NCBI GenBank assembly: GCA_023422835.1
Contig: JAFAGI010000009.1
Coordinates: 62,001 to 126,000, forward strand
DNA: 64,000 nt
DNA from: Bacteroidota bacterium
Lineage (GTDB): Bacteria; Bacteroidota; Bacteroidia; Chitinophagales; Chitinophagaceae
Reading direction: 5' to 3'
In this document: one piece after another, positions 43,466 through 52,999 of the stretch
How positions within the stretch are numbered: position 1 is the first letter of the stretch
Layout: the number at the start of each line of letters is the position of its first letter
Made by a program: the position numbers and the translations under genes
Notes under the pieces: model-generated
The model's database searches: none
The model's input: the letters and a program-made list of their open reading frames with translations, nothing else
Told to the model about the DNA's origin: nothing

Positions 43466-43560
43466 TTATTGCCGTGTCTTGTGTATATCTCACACAGCTC
43501 ATTCCTGTCGGTATTTAAATAAAAGATTTATTGCCGTATCTGGTGTTTTCACCTGACAAA
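43466..43560. repeat. 62-bp tandem pair containing the 25-bp dispersed repeat, copy 2
   Basis: TTATTGCCGT(G/A)TCT(T/G)GTGT occurs at 43466 and again at 43528 (period 62). The second unit contains GCCGTATCTGGTGTTTTCAC plus CTGAC, the inverse of 22137-22161 with one mismatch. Confidence 0.55.
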
Positions 43561-43588
43561 CTCAAACCTGTTGGTCTTTTTAAAAAAA

Positions 43589-44584
43589 TCACCCATGGTT
43601 TTTATTCAGCAACTCCCATAGTTTATCTTTCAGCTCCGTCAATCCTTTGTTGGCAACAGAAGAAATGAATACGTGTGGAATATTGGCAGGCAATTGTCTC
43701 GCGATATCCTGTTTGAGCTCATCGTCCAGCATATCAGATTTGCTTACGGCGATCAGCATATCTTTCTGCAACATGTCGGGGTTGTATTCTTTGAGTTCGT
43801 TGTACAGAACTTCAAATTCTTTTTTATGGTCAGCACTGTCTGCCGGCAGCAGGAAAAGCAATACGGAGTTTCTTTCAATATGCCTCAGAAACCTGTGTCC
43901 TAGGCCCTTGCCTTCAGCAGCGCCCTCTATTATACCCGGAAGGTCTGCTACACAGAATGAGCGCCCGGCGCGGTATTCCACCATACCCAAATTGGGTGTA
44001 AGCGTGGTAAACGCATAGTCGGCAATTTTAGGTTTGGCTGCAGAGATCACGGAAAGCAAGGTAGATTTGCCTGCATTGGGAAACCCCACCAAGCCCACGT
44101 CTGCCAATACTTTCAGCTCTAAGAATTTATAGCCCTCTACGCCCGGTTCTCCCGGTTGTGAGTGTTCCGGCACCTGGTTAGTGGCTGTTGCAAAGTGCTG
44201 GTTGCCCAGTCCGCCGCGCCCGCCGGGCAGCCAGATCACTTCCTGTCCGTCTTCCAGTATCTCTGCCTCAACGGCTCCTGTTTCTTCATCTTTGGCAATG
44301 GTGCCCAAAGGAACTTCTATGATAATGTCTTTACCATCGCGGCCTGTTTTATTGCTCTTCATGCCGTTTTCCCCATTTTCGGCTAGTACATTTTTATAAT
44401 AGCGCAGGTGCAGCAATGTCCATAGCTGCGCGTTGCCTTTCAGGATAATGTGCCCGCCACGCCCACCGTCTCCACCGTCGGGCCCGGCCTTGGCATTGTA
44501 CTTGGTGCGCATAAAATGGGTAACTCCCCTGCCGCCATTACCGCTTTTACAAAAGATACGTATGTAATCAATGAAGTTGGACAT
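43589..44584 (-). CDS. obgE: GTPase Obg
   Basis: A 331-residue essential GTPase involved in 50S subunit assembly and stress control. The N-terminal Obg fold is glycine-rich ([29 protein letters not shown]). The G domain carries P-loop GFPNAGKST, switch [16 protein letters not shown], and the later AVSKSD. It lacks the acidic C-terminal tail of E. coli ObgE, as in other Bacteroidota. It is 53 bases downstream of prfA in the same orientation and probably cotranscribed. Confidence 0.96.
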   Translation of the reverse strand: MSNFIDYIRIFCKSGNGGRGVTHFMRTKYNAKAGPDGGDGGRGGHIILKGNAQLWTLLHLRYYKNVLAENGENGMKSNKTGRDGKDIIIEVPLGTIAKDEETGAVEAEILEDGQEVIWLPGGRGGLGNQHFATATNQVPEHSQPGEPGVEGYKFLELKVLADVGLVGFPNAGKSTLLSVISAAKPKIADYAFTTLTPNLGMVEYRAGRSFCVADLPGIIEGAAEGKGLGHRFLRHIERNSVLLFLLPADSADHKKEFEVLYNELKEYNPDMLQKDMLIAVSKSDMLDDELKQDIARQLPANIPHVFISSVANKGLTELKDKLWELLNKNHG

Positions 44585-44637
44585 GAGTGCGTGTAGTTTT
44601 TTAAGTTCTGGTTGTAATTTTTCCTGCGGAAAAACAT

Positions 44638-45699
44638 TTACTTCGCTGCCATTTTCTCAGCATTTTCTGCCACCTGCAATGCCTCTATAAACTCATCAAT
44701 ATCTCCGCTGATCACCGCATCCAGGTTGTAGGATGTAAGGCCTATGCGATGGTCTGTAACCCTACCCTGCGGCCAGTTGTAGGTGCGTATTTTCGCGCTT
44801 CTGTCACCTGTACTTACCAGTGTTTTCCGCTGCCTGGATATCTCGTCTTCATGCTTGCGCACTTCTTCTTCATAGAGTTTGGTACGCAGCATTTCCATGG
44901 CCTTAAGACGGTTGCCGAGCTGGGTTCTTTCAGTCTGGCAGATGATCACCGTGCCTGTGGGTATGTGGGTAAGCATTACTTTGGTCTCCACCTTATTTAC
45001 GTTCTGTCCGCCCGCGCCACCGCTTCGCGAGGTCTCCATTTTTACATCGCTTTCCTTTAGTTCAAAATCAATCTCGTCAGCTTCAGGCATCACGGCTACT
45101 GTAGCGGCAGACGTGTGTACGCGGCCCTGGGTCTCGGTTTCAGGCACCCGCTGTACGCGGTGAACGCCGCTTTCAAATTTCAAGGTGCCATATACATCAT
45201 CGCCTTTCACTTCCAGCATTACTTCTTTATAGCCGCCTACGGTGCCTTCGCTATCGCTGAGGATGGCCGTCTGCCAGCCTCTTTTATTGCAATAGCGGAT
45301 GTACATATCGAGCAGGTCGCCCGCAAACAGAGACGCTTCATCACCACCGGTGCCGGCACGTATTTCAATGATCGCATTTTTATTATCCTGCGGGTCTTTG
45401 GGTATCAGCAGTTGTGTCAAAGCTTTTTCAAGGTGGTCTTTTCTGTTTTCCAGGCCAGGCAGCTCTTCTTTGACCATTTCGCGCATGTCTTCATCATCGC
45501 TGCTGAGGGCTTCTTTGGCAAAAGCAATATTTTCCAGGACCTTTGTATATTCTTTATATGGGTTAATAATTTTTTCCAAGTCGCGGTATTCCTTGCTAAG
45601 CTTGCTGAACTCCTTTTGGTCTGCAATGATCTCCGGGTTGGTGAGCGCCACGCTTAGCTGATCAAACCGTGCCTGTATGGCTTGTAACTGGTCTAACAT
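44638..45699 (-). CDS. prfA: Peptide chain release factor 1
   Basis: A 353-residue class I release factor for UAA and UAG. The catalytic GGQ lies in [15 protein letters not shown]. The stop-codon recognition tripeptide region reads [15 protein letters not shown], with P-x-T as in RF1 rather than S-P-F of RF2. The ATG at 45699 ([13 protein letters not shown]) is chosen over 45753, because the additional 18 residues are not family-like. A -7 box lies 36 bases upstream. Downstream is obgE. Confidence 0.96.
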   Translation of the reverse strand: MLDQLQAIQARFDQLSVALTNPEIIADQKEFSKLSKEYRDLEKIINPYKEYTKVLENIAFAKEALSSDDEDMREMVKEELPGLENRKDHLEKALTQLLIPKDPQDNKNAIIEIRAGTGGDEASLFAGDLLDMYIRYCNKRGWQTAILSDSEGTVGGYKEVMLEVKGDDVYGTLKFESGVHRVQRVPETETQGRVHTSAATVAVMPEADEIDFELKESDVKMETSRSGGAGGQNVNKVETKVMLTHIPTGTVIICQTERTQLGNRLKAMEMLRTKLYEEEVRKHEDEISRQRKTLVSTGDRSAKIRTYNWPQGRVTDHRIGLTSYNLDAVISGDIDEFIEALQVAENAEKMAAK

Positions 45700-45734
45700 A
45701 TATGATTGTGAATAATTCTGAAATAATGTAGTGG

Positions 45735-45742
45735 CAAAATTA
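45735..45742 (-). promoter_or_regulatory. -7 box of the prfA promoter
   Basis: TAATTTTG on the minus strand, 35 bases before the prfA ATG, matches TAnnTTTG; no exact TTTG at -33. Confidence 0.4.
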
Positions 45743-45810
45743 CAATTTTGCATTGAGCTAAAGAATTATTTAAAAATCTCATTTTATGATTTACTTTTAT
45801 AGTTTATTAC

Positions 45811-46959
45811 ATGGCAGTTAGGAAAATCAAGGCTGATAAATTTTTTGACGGTGAAAAGCTTCTTACCGGGAAAATAATTGTACTGGACGATGAAGGTACC
45901 ATTGTAAGTATTGAAAACGACATGCAACAGGATGTGGCCTGTTTTGAGGGCATACTCACGCCCGGCTTTATCAATTGCCATTGCCATCTGGAGTTGAGCC
46001 ATTTACATGGCGCAATTCCCAAGCATACCGGCTTGGTACACTTTCTTTTAGCAGTATTGAAGCTTAGAAACCATGAAGAAAATATTATTCTGGATGCGAT
46101 AGCACGGCAGGACGCCCTGATGTATGAAAGAGGTATTGTGGCGGTTGGAGACATTTGCAATACTAGCCACACCATTACCCGAAAGAAGATCAGTAAAATC
46201 AGCTACCGCAATTTTGTTGAAACTATGGGTTTTTTCCCTGAAATTGCTGATGCCAGGCTTACGCTTGCCCACACTACTTTGCAGGCATTTGAAGCCAATG
46301 AGCAGCATGCTGCCATTGTGCCTCATGCACCGTATTCTGTTTCGGAAACATTGTTTCAAAAGATCAACCGGGAAGCGGCCGGTAAGATCATAAGCATTCA
46401 CAACCAGGAAACCTCTGAAGAGAATAAACTCTTCCTCGGGCATCCGGGTGGCTTTGAAAATTTTTATAAACAGTTGGGCGCAGACATTTCATTTTTTGTT
46501 GCACCGTTCAAAAATAGTTTGCAGTCTTATTTGCCGCTGCTTGCAAATGCAAAAAAGATATTGCTTGTACACAACAGCTTTACCTCTGAAGAAGATGTGG
46601 TGTTTGCTGAAACATTCGCAATGGAGAAAAACATAGCATTATACTGGATACTCTGCCCCAACGCCAACCTCTACATTGAGCATACTTTACCTGATGTGGA
46701 AGTATTCATAAAAAATAAATGTAAATTAGCAATCGGTACCGATAGCCTTTCAAGCAACGATGAGCTGGATGTTTTAAGTGAATTAAGAACATTGAAGCAA
46801 CATTTCCCGTCAATCAGCACGGAGCGCCTGTTACAGATGGCTACTTCTGAAGGTGCCTCAGCGCTTGGCTTCAGCGGACTGGGCAGGATAGAAAGCGGTA
46901 AAAAACCGGGTATTAACCTGGTAGATGAAAATTTAAACCTGATAAAGAAAATTACCTGA
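45811..46959 (+). CDS. Amidohydrolase family protein (candidate aminofutalosine deaminase)
   Basis: A 382-residue metal-dependent deaminase of the amidohydrolase superfamily. His57 and His59 (INCHCHLELSH), a third His in ISIHNQETSEE, a fourth in LLVHNSF and the catalytic Asp in AIGTDSLSSND are visible; PHAPYSVS is typical of the chlorohydrolase/MtaD branch. In bacteria with the futalosine pathway an enzyme of this branch deaminates aminofutalosine to futalosine. Because mqnB (futalosine hydrolase) is present here, that role is possible, but guanine or adenosine-type deamination is equally allowed by sequence. It is followed one base later by an SRPBCC gene. Confidence 0.75.
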   Translation: MAVRKIKADKFFDGEKLLTGKIIVLDDEGTIVSIENDMQQDVACFEGILTPGFINCHCHLELSHLHGAIPKHTGLVHFLLAVLKLRNHEENIILDAIARQDALMYERGIVAVGDICNTSHTITRKKISKISYRNFVETMGFFPEIADARLTLAHTTLQAFEANEQHAAIVPHAPYSVSETLFQKINREAAGKIISIHNQETSEENKLFLGHPGGFENFYKQLGADISFFVAPFKNSLQSYLPLLANAKKILLVHNSFTSEEDVVFAETFAMEKNIALYWILCPNANLYIEHTLPDVEVFIKNKCKLAIGTDSLSSNDELDVLSELRTLKQHFPSISTERLLQMATSEGASALGFSGLGRIESGKKPGINLVDENLNLIKKIT

Positions 46960-46960
46960 T

Positions 46961-47476
46961 ATGCGTTTTATAAGATTGGCAGTTGTAAGTTTTGTTATAT
47001 TTTTTGTACTCTTAACTGTGATCGGTTTATTATTCCCGCCTGTAGTTACGGTAGTAAGGCGCGGAGTGATCCAGGCCCCCAAAGAAAAAATTTATCCTTT
47101 TATAGCAGACACTAAGAACTGGCATAAGTGGCTTGCAGACAGCAATGTGGTGTTTGCACAGCTTACACCTGCAACAACCGGCAAAGGCGCTGCAATATCT
47201 ATTGGCGGCAAACGCGTTCAGATCATTGCGGTAACCCATGATTATGTGGAAGCGGAGTGGGAGCTAAACAAAAAAGAAAACCGTATACAGACTTCCGGCT
47301 TCTATTTACTGCCGGATAAAGAAACAAGCGGCACGGTTGTGCAACTGCATTTTACCCAAAAACTAAAATGGTACCCCTGGGAAAGAATTGCCGCGCGCCT
47401 CAACGAAAGAGTGCTTGGCCCGGTGCTTGACAACAACATCCTGCAACTGGATGAAGCTGTGAAAGCCGCTAATTAG
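46961..47476 (+). CDS. SRPBCC (START-like) family membrane-anchored protein
   Basis: A 171-residue protein with an N-terminal membrane helix (residues 5-26) and an SRPBCC hydrophobic-ligand domain, starting RRGVIQAPKEKIYPFIADT and continuing WHKWLAD. This fold binds hydrophobic ligands; the polyketide cyclase-like name is only a family label. The start is one base after the amidohydrolase stop, so the two genes are translationally coupled. Any shared pathway is unknown; if the amidohydrolase acts in menaquinone synthesis, binding of an isoprenoid quinone intermediate would be an attractive but unsupported idea. Confidence 0.75.
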   Translation: MRFIRLAVVSFVIFFVLLTVIGLLFPPVVTVVRRGVIQAPKEKIYPFIADTKNWHKWLADSNVVFAQLTPATTGKGAAISIGGKRVQIIAVTHDYVEAEWELNKKENRIQTSGFYLLPDKETSGTVVQLHFTQKLKWYPWERIAARLNERVLGPVLDNNILQLDEAVKAAN

Positions 47477-47550
47477 TAAGACTTTATACATCGGTTAACA
47501 TTTTATTTTCTCAAATCCATATATTTTTACTTATTCAACTTTTCTATAAA

Positions 47551-48183
47551 ATGCAGAAATATTTACTTATCTCAAACATTGTACTGATACTGGCTGTAGC
47601 AACTTTATTTTATCTCTTCAGCAGGAATAATACAACTGCACCCAAGGGAAAAGTTTCTGTAAAACATCAAAAATCAAATGATTCTGCAGCAGCTCTGGAT
47701 GCTCCTTTCAGAATCGCATATTTTGAGCTGGACTCCGTAGAAAATAAATATAAATATTACAAGCAGGTACGAGAAGGTTTACTGGCAAAAGAAAAACAAA
47801 ATCAAAATACACTGGCAGGCCTGCAGAGAAGGTTCAATGACAAGTTGAAAAATGCACAGGAAAAAGGCGCCATGCTTTCACAAAACGAACAGGCCTCCTT
47901 ACAGAAAGAACTGGAAAACATGCAGAAAGAGTACATGCAGAAAGAGAAAAATATGGGCGAAGATTTTATGATGGAATCTTTCAAAAGATTGCAGGGCGTT
48001 AACGAACGTATCCAGCGGGTGGCTAAGGAGATAGCCGAAGAACGGGGCTACTCTTACGTTTTGTCAAGATATGAAAGCGGCGGCAATAATGTGATCTATT
48101 ACCGCGATAAAAGTTTTGACATCACAGATGAACTGATTGAAAAATTAAACAACGGTAAAGGAGATTCTGCATTGAAGAAATAA
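47551..48183 (+). CDS. OmpH/Skp family periplasmic chaperone
   Basis: A 210-residue protein with an N-terminal membrane anchor (residues 4-22), then an OmpH domain. The beta-strand segment FRIAYFELDSVENKYKYYKQ precedes a long Lys/Glu/Gln-rich coiled coil (about 75-160) and a C-terminal strand VIYYRDKSFDITDELIEKL. Skp trimers hold unfolded outer membrane proteins in a cavity between coiled-coil arms. The anchor rather than a cleaved signal is unusual; the protein may stay bound to the inner membrane. It is convergent with the next gene with one base between stops. Confidence 0.88.
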   Translation: MQKYLLISNIVLILAVATLFYLFSRNNTTAPKGKVSVKHQKSNDSAAALDAPFRIAYFELDSVENKYKYYKQVREGLLAKEKQNQNTLAGLQRRFNDKLKNAQEKGAMLSQNEQASLQKELENMQKEYMQKEKNMGEDFMMESFKRLQGVNERIQRVAKEIAEERGYSYVLSRYESGGNNVIYYRDKSFDITDELIEKLNNGKGDSALKK

Positions 48184-48184
48184 C

Positions 48185-49537
48185 CTACTGCAAACTTTTC
48201 GGCTTTGGAATGTCAGATGCTTCCAGCCTGGCGCCTGCAGGCTTTGCAAGCCGTCCTTCAAATACATCAATATACATTTGTATCTCTTCTCTGGTAACAG
48301 CCTTATTCTTGTTGTCAATATTTACAACTATTAAAAGTCCCGTAGAATCGGGCGTTGAGACAAATGCGTTTGCCAGGCGAAACTGTTCACTTCTTTGTAA
48401 GGTGCCGTCATCCGCCCATATTTCCGTACCGGAAAGGCAGCCATCTGTAGGTGCATTCGGATAAAAGCTTTCGTCTTTAAAAAATGCAGGATCAAGCGTG
48501 GTACCATGCACAATAATGTATCTTCTTCCGATAAAGCCAGCATAGTACGATTCATACATTGGTGCATAATTCTGCCATGAGGGCGGCAGCAATCTTTGGT
48601 AATTGGTGTAGGTACCAGCTGTGGAATCGTAAGGCATGCCACGCCAGAAAAGATACTCGTTCTGGTATGGGATTACAGACTGTAAATTAGTTGTAGGCCC
48701 GATTAGGTTGTTGATGGAATGGCCAATGCCGGCAATGCTGTAGATGCCCTGCGGTGTGCTGCCGTTGGTAATAAAATAAGGTAGGTCGCTGCCAGAGCGT
48801 GCCAATTGCTCTATCATCAGTACTTTGCCGTTTTCATCTTTTGCAAAACTGCCATCTTTGTTTTGAATAATGGCAATGCCGTTATAGTCACGGTTCCAGC
48901 GTTGAAAAGAATAAACTGTTTTCCTGCCGTACAATCTCTGGTATATGAACAGCTGGTTAATGTCGGGTGCTTTTTGGTTTTTTTGCCATTGAAAACGTGT
49001 AAGGTATTTTTTCAGCTCTACCAATATAGGCAATGTATCGCTGTTAGCAAATTGTTTGTTGGTTTGTGTTACCAGATAGTTTACGTTTTGTGCGCTGGTG
49101 TCGTGCCTGAAAAGATAAACCGCAGCAATACTAAAGACTTTAGGGTCGCGTTCAAAAGGCAATATTTTTTTGATCTCTTCAGCATATTTTTTTGGATAGG
49201 TTGCGTAAACCGAGGATAAAAATGCCTGTCTGAGGGATACGGGTTGCCTGAAATATGCTTCAAACAATTTGTTGAAGCCGTTTTCAACATCGCTGTTCCT
49301 GATGAGGAATTGTGTTACAGAAAGACAAGCGTCTTCGAACTGGTGCGTGGTTGTATGGTTAAGCGGGCCTCTGAATGTCTCTTTGATATTTTTTTCGAGC
49401 AGGTAATTTTTAAAACTTTCCCTGCGGGCCTTTTTAGTAAAATCAGATTTAAAGCTTTTCATCGAAAGTTGTGCAAACGACAAATTAGCCAGCAGCAGTA
49501 AGGAAAAAACGTATATGACTCTTTTATAAAAACGCAT
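48185..49537 (-). CDS. L,D-transpeptidase-like exported protein
   Basis: A 450-residue protein with a signal peptide (to FAQ, residue 23). The C-terminal half holds YIIVHGTTLDPAFFKDESF and then APTDGCLSGTEIW, an arrangement like the HG...SHGC active site of YkuD-type L,D-transpeptidases, but with TDGC in place of SHGC. The N-terminal half is helical and unassigned. I therefore call it a divergent transpeptidase-like protein that might modify peptidoglycan or lipoproteins. The ATG at 49537 is chosen because it begins the signal peptide. Confidence in the enzyme class is modest. Confidence 0.6.
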   Translation of the reverse strand: MRFYKRVIYVFSLLLLANLSFAQLSMKSFKSDFTKKARRESFKNYLLEKNIKETFRGPLNHTTTHQFEDACLSVTQFLIRNSDVENGFNKLFEAYFRQPVSLRQAFLSSVYATYPKKYAEEIKKILPFERDPKVFSIAAVYLFRHDTSAQNVNYLVTQTNKQFANSDTLPILVELKKYLTRFQWQKNQKAPDINQLFIYQRLYGRKTVYSFQRWNRDYNGIAIIQNKDGSFAKDENGKVLMIEQLARSGSDLPYFITNGSTPQGIYSIAGIGHSINNLIGPTTNLQSVIPYQNEYLFWRGMPYDSTAGTYTNYQRLLPPSWQNYAPMYESYYAGFIGRRYIIVHGTTLDPAFFKDESFYPNAPTDGCLSGTEIWADDGTLQRSEQFRLANAFVSTPDSTGLLIVVNIDNKNKAVTREEIQMYIDVFEGRLAKPAGARLEASDIPKPKSLQ

Positions 49538-49703
49538 CAGCTGGTATAAAAACATTTTGGTTTAAAAATTGCTTATAAAATTGTTCAAATATAAGACTAA
49601 ACTGTTTAGCGCTTAGATTAATAACCCATAAATTGATTAACAATTATTACAAAGAACTGCATTAAGATATTACGTCTGTGCGGTGCGTAAAAAACAACAC
49701 GAT

Positions 49704-50177
49704 ATGCAAAAGATTTTCTTTATCCTGGTACTGGTAGTTACTGCTATATCCTGCAATGCCGTGCTCAAAAGCAACTGGCCATCAACTCCTCCTGACGATC
49801 TGCAGATCACTTACAGCCGTGAAGGCGGTTACGCGCCGCGTTTTGAAAAATGTGTATTCACTGAAGAAAAATGCAGCTACTCCTATGAGTTTGGTAAAAC
49901 CAGATATGCCTTTGACTTTGTCTTGCCTGAAAGTGAATTGCGCCTGCTTTATGAAGCCCTGCGCAGGAGCGGCTTTGAGCACATTAAAGAGGATGATAAA
50001 AAAATATACGACCACATTTATGAGCGCATAGTAGTGGATGTGGATGGTAAACAAATCTCCAAAACAGACAACGGCGGCATCGATCTTGGTTCGGCGCGCA
50101 GTTGGGAGAGCAGTCTTTCACCCATTAAAAATATTATTGAAAGGGAAAAGAAAAAAAGAAATATTACTACTTATTAA
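49704..50177 (+). CDS. Small lipoprotein of unknown function
   Basis: A 157-residue protein with a lipoprotein signal (VVTAISCNAV, Cys17). The mature part has alternating strands (DLQITYSREGGYAPRFEKC) and ends in a basic Lys/Arg-rich helix. I do not recognise a family; the pair of Cys in the region after FEKC may form a disulfide. The ATG at 49704 is preferred over a GTG at 49683. No operon partner is evident. Confidence 0.65.
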   Translation: MQKIFFILVLVVTAISCNAVLKSNWPSTPPDDLQITYSREGGYAPRFEKCVFTEEKCSYSYEFGKTRYAFDFVLPESELRLLYEALRRSGFEHIKEDDKKIYDHIYERIVVDVDGKQISKTDNGGIDLGSARSWESSLSPIKNIIEREKKKRNITTY

Positions 50178-50508
50178 ATGATTGCAGCTTGTGCAACACT
50201 TCTGTACTTTATAGTAAGATCTTATTGAAACAATCTTCTAAGAAATGTGCTCTTCAGGATTTGCAATCGCGAAGCTGTACCGGAAGATTTTAATCCCTGT
50301 TTAATAATATATTTTCACGCAGAGGCTGCCAAGATTATGTCACAGAAACTGCAAAGACTTTGGAGTAGAACCGCGTGCGCTTGGCGAATTCATTGTACAC
50401 TATGTGCATATATTTGAAACCACTCAAAAAAGGCGCAAAGTTCACAATGAATAAGTTTCGTGTCTTAGCGCCTTCATGACCGTCATGGACTTTGTGGTTA
50501 GAATAATA
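50178..50508. other. Gene-free stretch with degenerate CGCAAAG-type repeats
   Basis: 331 bases without a gene, between convergent ends. Left part has TTTTCACGCAGAGGCTGCC, right part GGCGCAAAGTTCAC and CTTAGCGCCTTCATGA; these resemble imperfect inverted arms of the CACGCAAAG/CTTTGCGTG repeats found in many Bacteroidota genomes. A similar piece is at 22356-22400. Confidence 0.45.
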
Positions 50509-52569
50509 TTACCATATCTTAATGCGTTTCTCAGGTGCCAGGTACATCTTATTGCCCGGCTGCACGTTGAAAGCAGTATAGAACGGATCGAAATTCATCA
50601 ATGGACCTAATACGCGCCAGTGTGCGGGTGAGTGCGGGTCTGTGTTGATGCGCTGCCTGATTACTTCGTCTTTATATTTGCTTTTCCATATCTGCGCCAG
50701 CGACAGGAAGAAACGCTGGTTTGGTGTAAAGCCATCAATCTTTTTAGCGGAGTCTTTAGCCTGTTCTGTTAGTTGGAAAGCATCGTATGCTATAGCTACA
50801 CCGCCGAAGTCCGCAATGTTTTCACCGGTGGTTAGTTTGCCGTTTACATGCATAGATGAATCCAGTACGGTAAAGCCATCGTACATTTTTTGGATCTGTT
50901 CCACTTTGGTTTGGAATTTTTGCCTGTCCTGAGCTGTCCACCAGTTTTTAAGGTTACCGTCTTTGTCAAACTGCGAACCCTGATCATCGAAACCGTGCGT
51001 CATTTCATGGCCTATCACCATGCCGATACCTCCGTAGTTGATGGCATCATCTGCTTCAGGATCAAAAAACGGGAACTGCAAAATTCCTGCAGGAAAAACT
51101 ATCTCATTGATAGATGGATTGTAGTACGCATTTACGGTTGGCGGTGTCATGTGCCAGCGTGTTTTGTCTACTGGTTTCCCCAAGTGAGAAAGATTGTAGT
51201 TGTATTCATTTTCCGCAGCAGATATCAGGCTTGTGTAGAAATTGTCTTTATGTATTTTAACCGCACTGTAATCGCGCCACTTGTCTGGAAAACCGATTTT
51301 ATTGATTATGGTTCCTAATTTTTCTTTGGCTGTTACTTTGGTAGAGTCACTCATCCAATCCAGTTTATCTATCCTGGCAGAGAAAGCTTTGCCCAAATTA
51401 TCCACCAGTGTAAGCATCCTGTTTTTAGCATCCTGGTTAAAATATTTGTTTACATAGAGCTTTCCCAATGCCTCGCCCAGATAATCATCTGTCATGCTGC
51501 TGATGCGTTCCCACCTTGGTTTTAATACTTTTTGCCCGGTTAAGGTTTTTGTGTAATTAAATTGTGCATTTACGAAAGGTGTGCTTAGAATATTTGCATA
51601 CCTGTTCACGGCTTTTGCTTTCAGATAGGTTTTCCATTCGGGAATGGATACCGTTTGCAGCAAAGTGTTGAGTTTGGAATAATAAGCCGGCTGGCCGATC
51701 ACTACAGAATCCACGTTGGCTGCTCCAAGATCGGCGAGTAATGTTTTCCACGCGATGTTTGGATGTTTGCTGGCAAGCTCTGCAACGGTGAATTTGTTGT
51801 AATTCTTCTGCGGGTCGCGCAATTCCACGCGTGTGCGGTGTTGCTGAGCCAGTTGCTTTTCAATGTTGTAAACGATCTCGGTGTTCTTCTTTGCATCTGC
51901 TTCCAGGTTGCCCGTAAGTTTGAATATTTCAGCTAAATAGTTTTTATATGCTTCCTGTATTTTCTGTGTTGCAGAGTCCGTTCTGAAATAATAATCCCTG
52001 TCAGGCAATCCCAACCCTGTCTGGTAAAAGCTGGCGATGTTCATGGAGCTGTTCTTATCGTCAGGGCCTACGTAAAACCCTACAATGGATTTATTCATTC
52101 TTTTAGTTTCTGCCGCCACAAATTTCATCAGTGAAGGAATGTCTTTGATTGAATCAATGCTTGCTAGCAACGGTTTGATCGGCTCGTAACTTAGTTTTTC
52201 TATGGTTGCCGTGTCCATGCCGGCCGTATAAAATGCTGCTATAAGGTTTTCTGTGCTGTCTTTAGAATCTGTTTTAATATTTTCCAGGATGTTCTTCATT
52301 CTTTCCAGCGTATTATCCCTTAATTTTTCAAAAGCGCCTATTCCTATTTTGTCATCAGGGATCACAGCGCTATCCATCCAGCTTCCATTGGTAAACCTGA
52401 AAAAATCGTCAGCAGGGTTTACGGTAGTATCCATGGCAGAGAGGTCAATGAATGATGCCTGTTTTTGTTGTGTGCTGTCGGTAGCTGTGCTGCTGTTTTC
52501 TACGTTGTTGCACGCGGTGAAGAACAAGACTGCAGCCAGGGGCAATGCATAAAATATTTTTCGTTTCAT
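50509..52569 (-). CDS. M13 family zinc metallopeptidase (neprilysin/PepO-like) lipoprotein
   Basis: A 686-residue lipoprotein (FFTACNN, Cys near residue 19) of the M13 family. The zinc site is VIGHEMTHGFDDQ (HExxH) with the third ligand in GENIADFGGV; YNPSINEIVFPAGILQ and the C-terminal PHSPAHWRVLGPL are also conserved. M13 enzymes cleave small peptides and are often surface-exposed in Bacteroidota. The ATG at 52569 gives the signal peptide and replaces 52611. It lies near M16 protease genes, so this is a peptidase-rich region. The start codon directly follows dispersed element copy E. Confidence 0.93.
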   Translation of the reverse strand: MKRKIFYALPLAAVLFFTACNNVENSSTATDSTQQKQASFIDLSAMDTTVNPADDFFRFTNGSWMDSAVIPDDKIGIGAFEKLRDNTLERMKNILENIKTDSKDSTENLIAAFYTAGMDTATIEKLSYEPIKPLLASIDSIKDIPSLMKFVAAETKRMNKSIVGFYVGPDDKNSSMNIASFYQTGLGLPDRDYYFRTDSATQKIQEAYKNYLAEIFKLTGNLEADAKKNTEIVYNIEKQLAQQHRTRVELRDPQKNYNKFTVAELASKHPNIAWKTLLADLGAANVDSVVIGQPAYYSKLNTLLQTVSIPEWKTYLKAKAVNRYANILSTPFVNAQFNYTKTLTGQKVLKPRWERISSMTDDYLGEALGKLYVNKYFNQDAKNRMLTLVDNLGKAFSARIDKLDWMSDSTKVTAKEKLGTIINKIGFPDKWRDYSAVKIHKDNFYTSLISAAENEYNYNLSHLGKPVDKTRWHMTPPTVNAYYNPSINEIVFPAGILQFPFFDPEADDAINYGGIGMVIGHEMTHGFDDQGSQFDKDGNLKNWWTAQDRQKFQTKVEQIQKMYDGFTVLDSSMHVNGKLTTGENIADFGGVAIAYDAFQLTEQAKDSAKKIDGFTPNQRFFLSLAQIWKSKYKDEVIRQRINTDPHSPAHWRVLGPLMNFDPFYTAFNVQPGNKMYLAPEKRIKIW

Positions 52570-52770
52570 GTATGTGTATATTTTATTTTTTCCAGTTGTC
52601 AGAATAACCAAAACCTTTATTATTCATCCCCGCTTGGTATAGACTCCTGATCCTTAATGTATATATTTTTATTTTTCTTTATGGTCGCATGGAATAGCCT
52701 TTATTCATCCGCAGTTGGTATGCACCTTTCCTTATGGCTATTTTATGCGTATTTTTTTCTGTTCCGCATA
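52570..52770 (-). repeat. Dispersed intergenic element, copy E (two units)
   Basis: Read on the minus strand: GCCATAAGGAAAGG, TGCATACCAACTGCGGATGA, GGCTATTCCATG, then ACATTAAGGATCAGGAG, TCTATACCAAGCGGGGATGA, GGTTATTCTGACAACTGG and ATAAAATATACACATAC directly followed by the ATG of the M13 gene. The final part of the element is thus also the gene's 5' leader. Confidence 0.7.
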
Positions 52771-52950
52771 TAAATTCTAAGATGTGAAAAATTATATGCT
52801 TCGTTTCCTGAAAAATAAATTTGTGTAAAAGTAATTTTTTTGAAGTGGTTATTGAAATAAAAGTTTTATAAAAACGTTATCTTATTGTAGTGTAGCACAA
52901 TGATATTGCATTGATTTGCAGGCGATCTTTTGATTAAAATTTTTAAATGA

Positions 52951-52990
52951 AATAACCCGCTCCATTGCCTGCAGCGGGTTATTTTTTTAT
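52951..52990. terminator. Hairpin after the M16 gene pair
   Basis: An 11-bp stem (AATAACCCGCT/AGCGGGTTATT) with an 11-base loop, 17 bases past the stop of the M16-like gene. A clean T run follows on the plus strand; on the minus strand the tail is only partly U-rich (TTTCATTT). Confidence 0.6.
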
Positions 52991-52999
52991 GCACAGTAA

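Larger units (their letters stand above)
43151..43588. other. Gene-free stretch with terminator and short tandem repeat
   Basis: 438 bases between convergent genes. It contains a purine-rich/pyrimidine-rich inverted stretch at 43152-43245, the terminator at 43323-43363, and a 62-bp tandem pair at 43466-43560. No reading frame is credible. The same kinds of repeats occur at 22.1 and 57.0 kb. Confidence 0.55.

Noticed and set aside
43466..43560. 62-bp tandem pair considered as a minimal CRISPR array
   Set aside because: Repeat copies diverge, there are only two, spacing does not give spacers of uniform size, and no cas gene is near.
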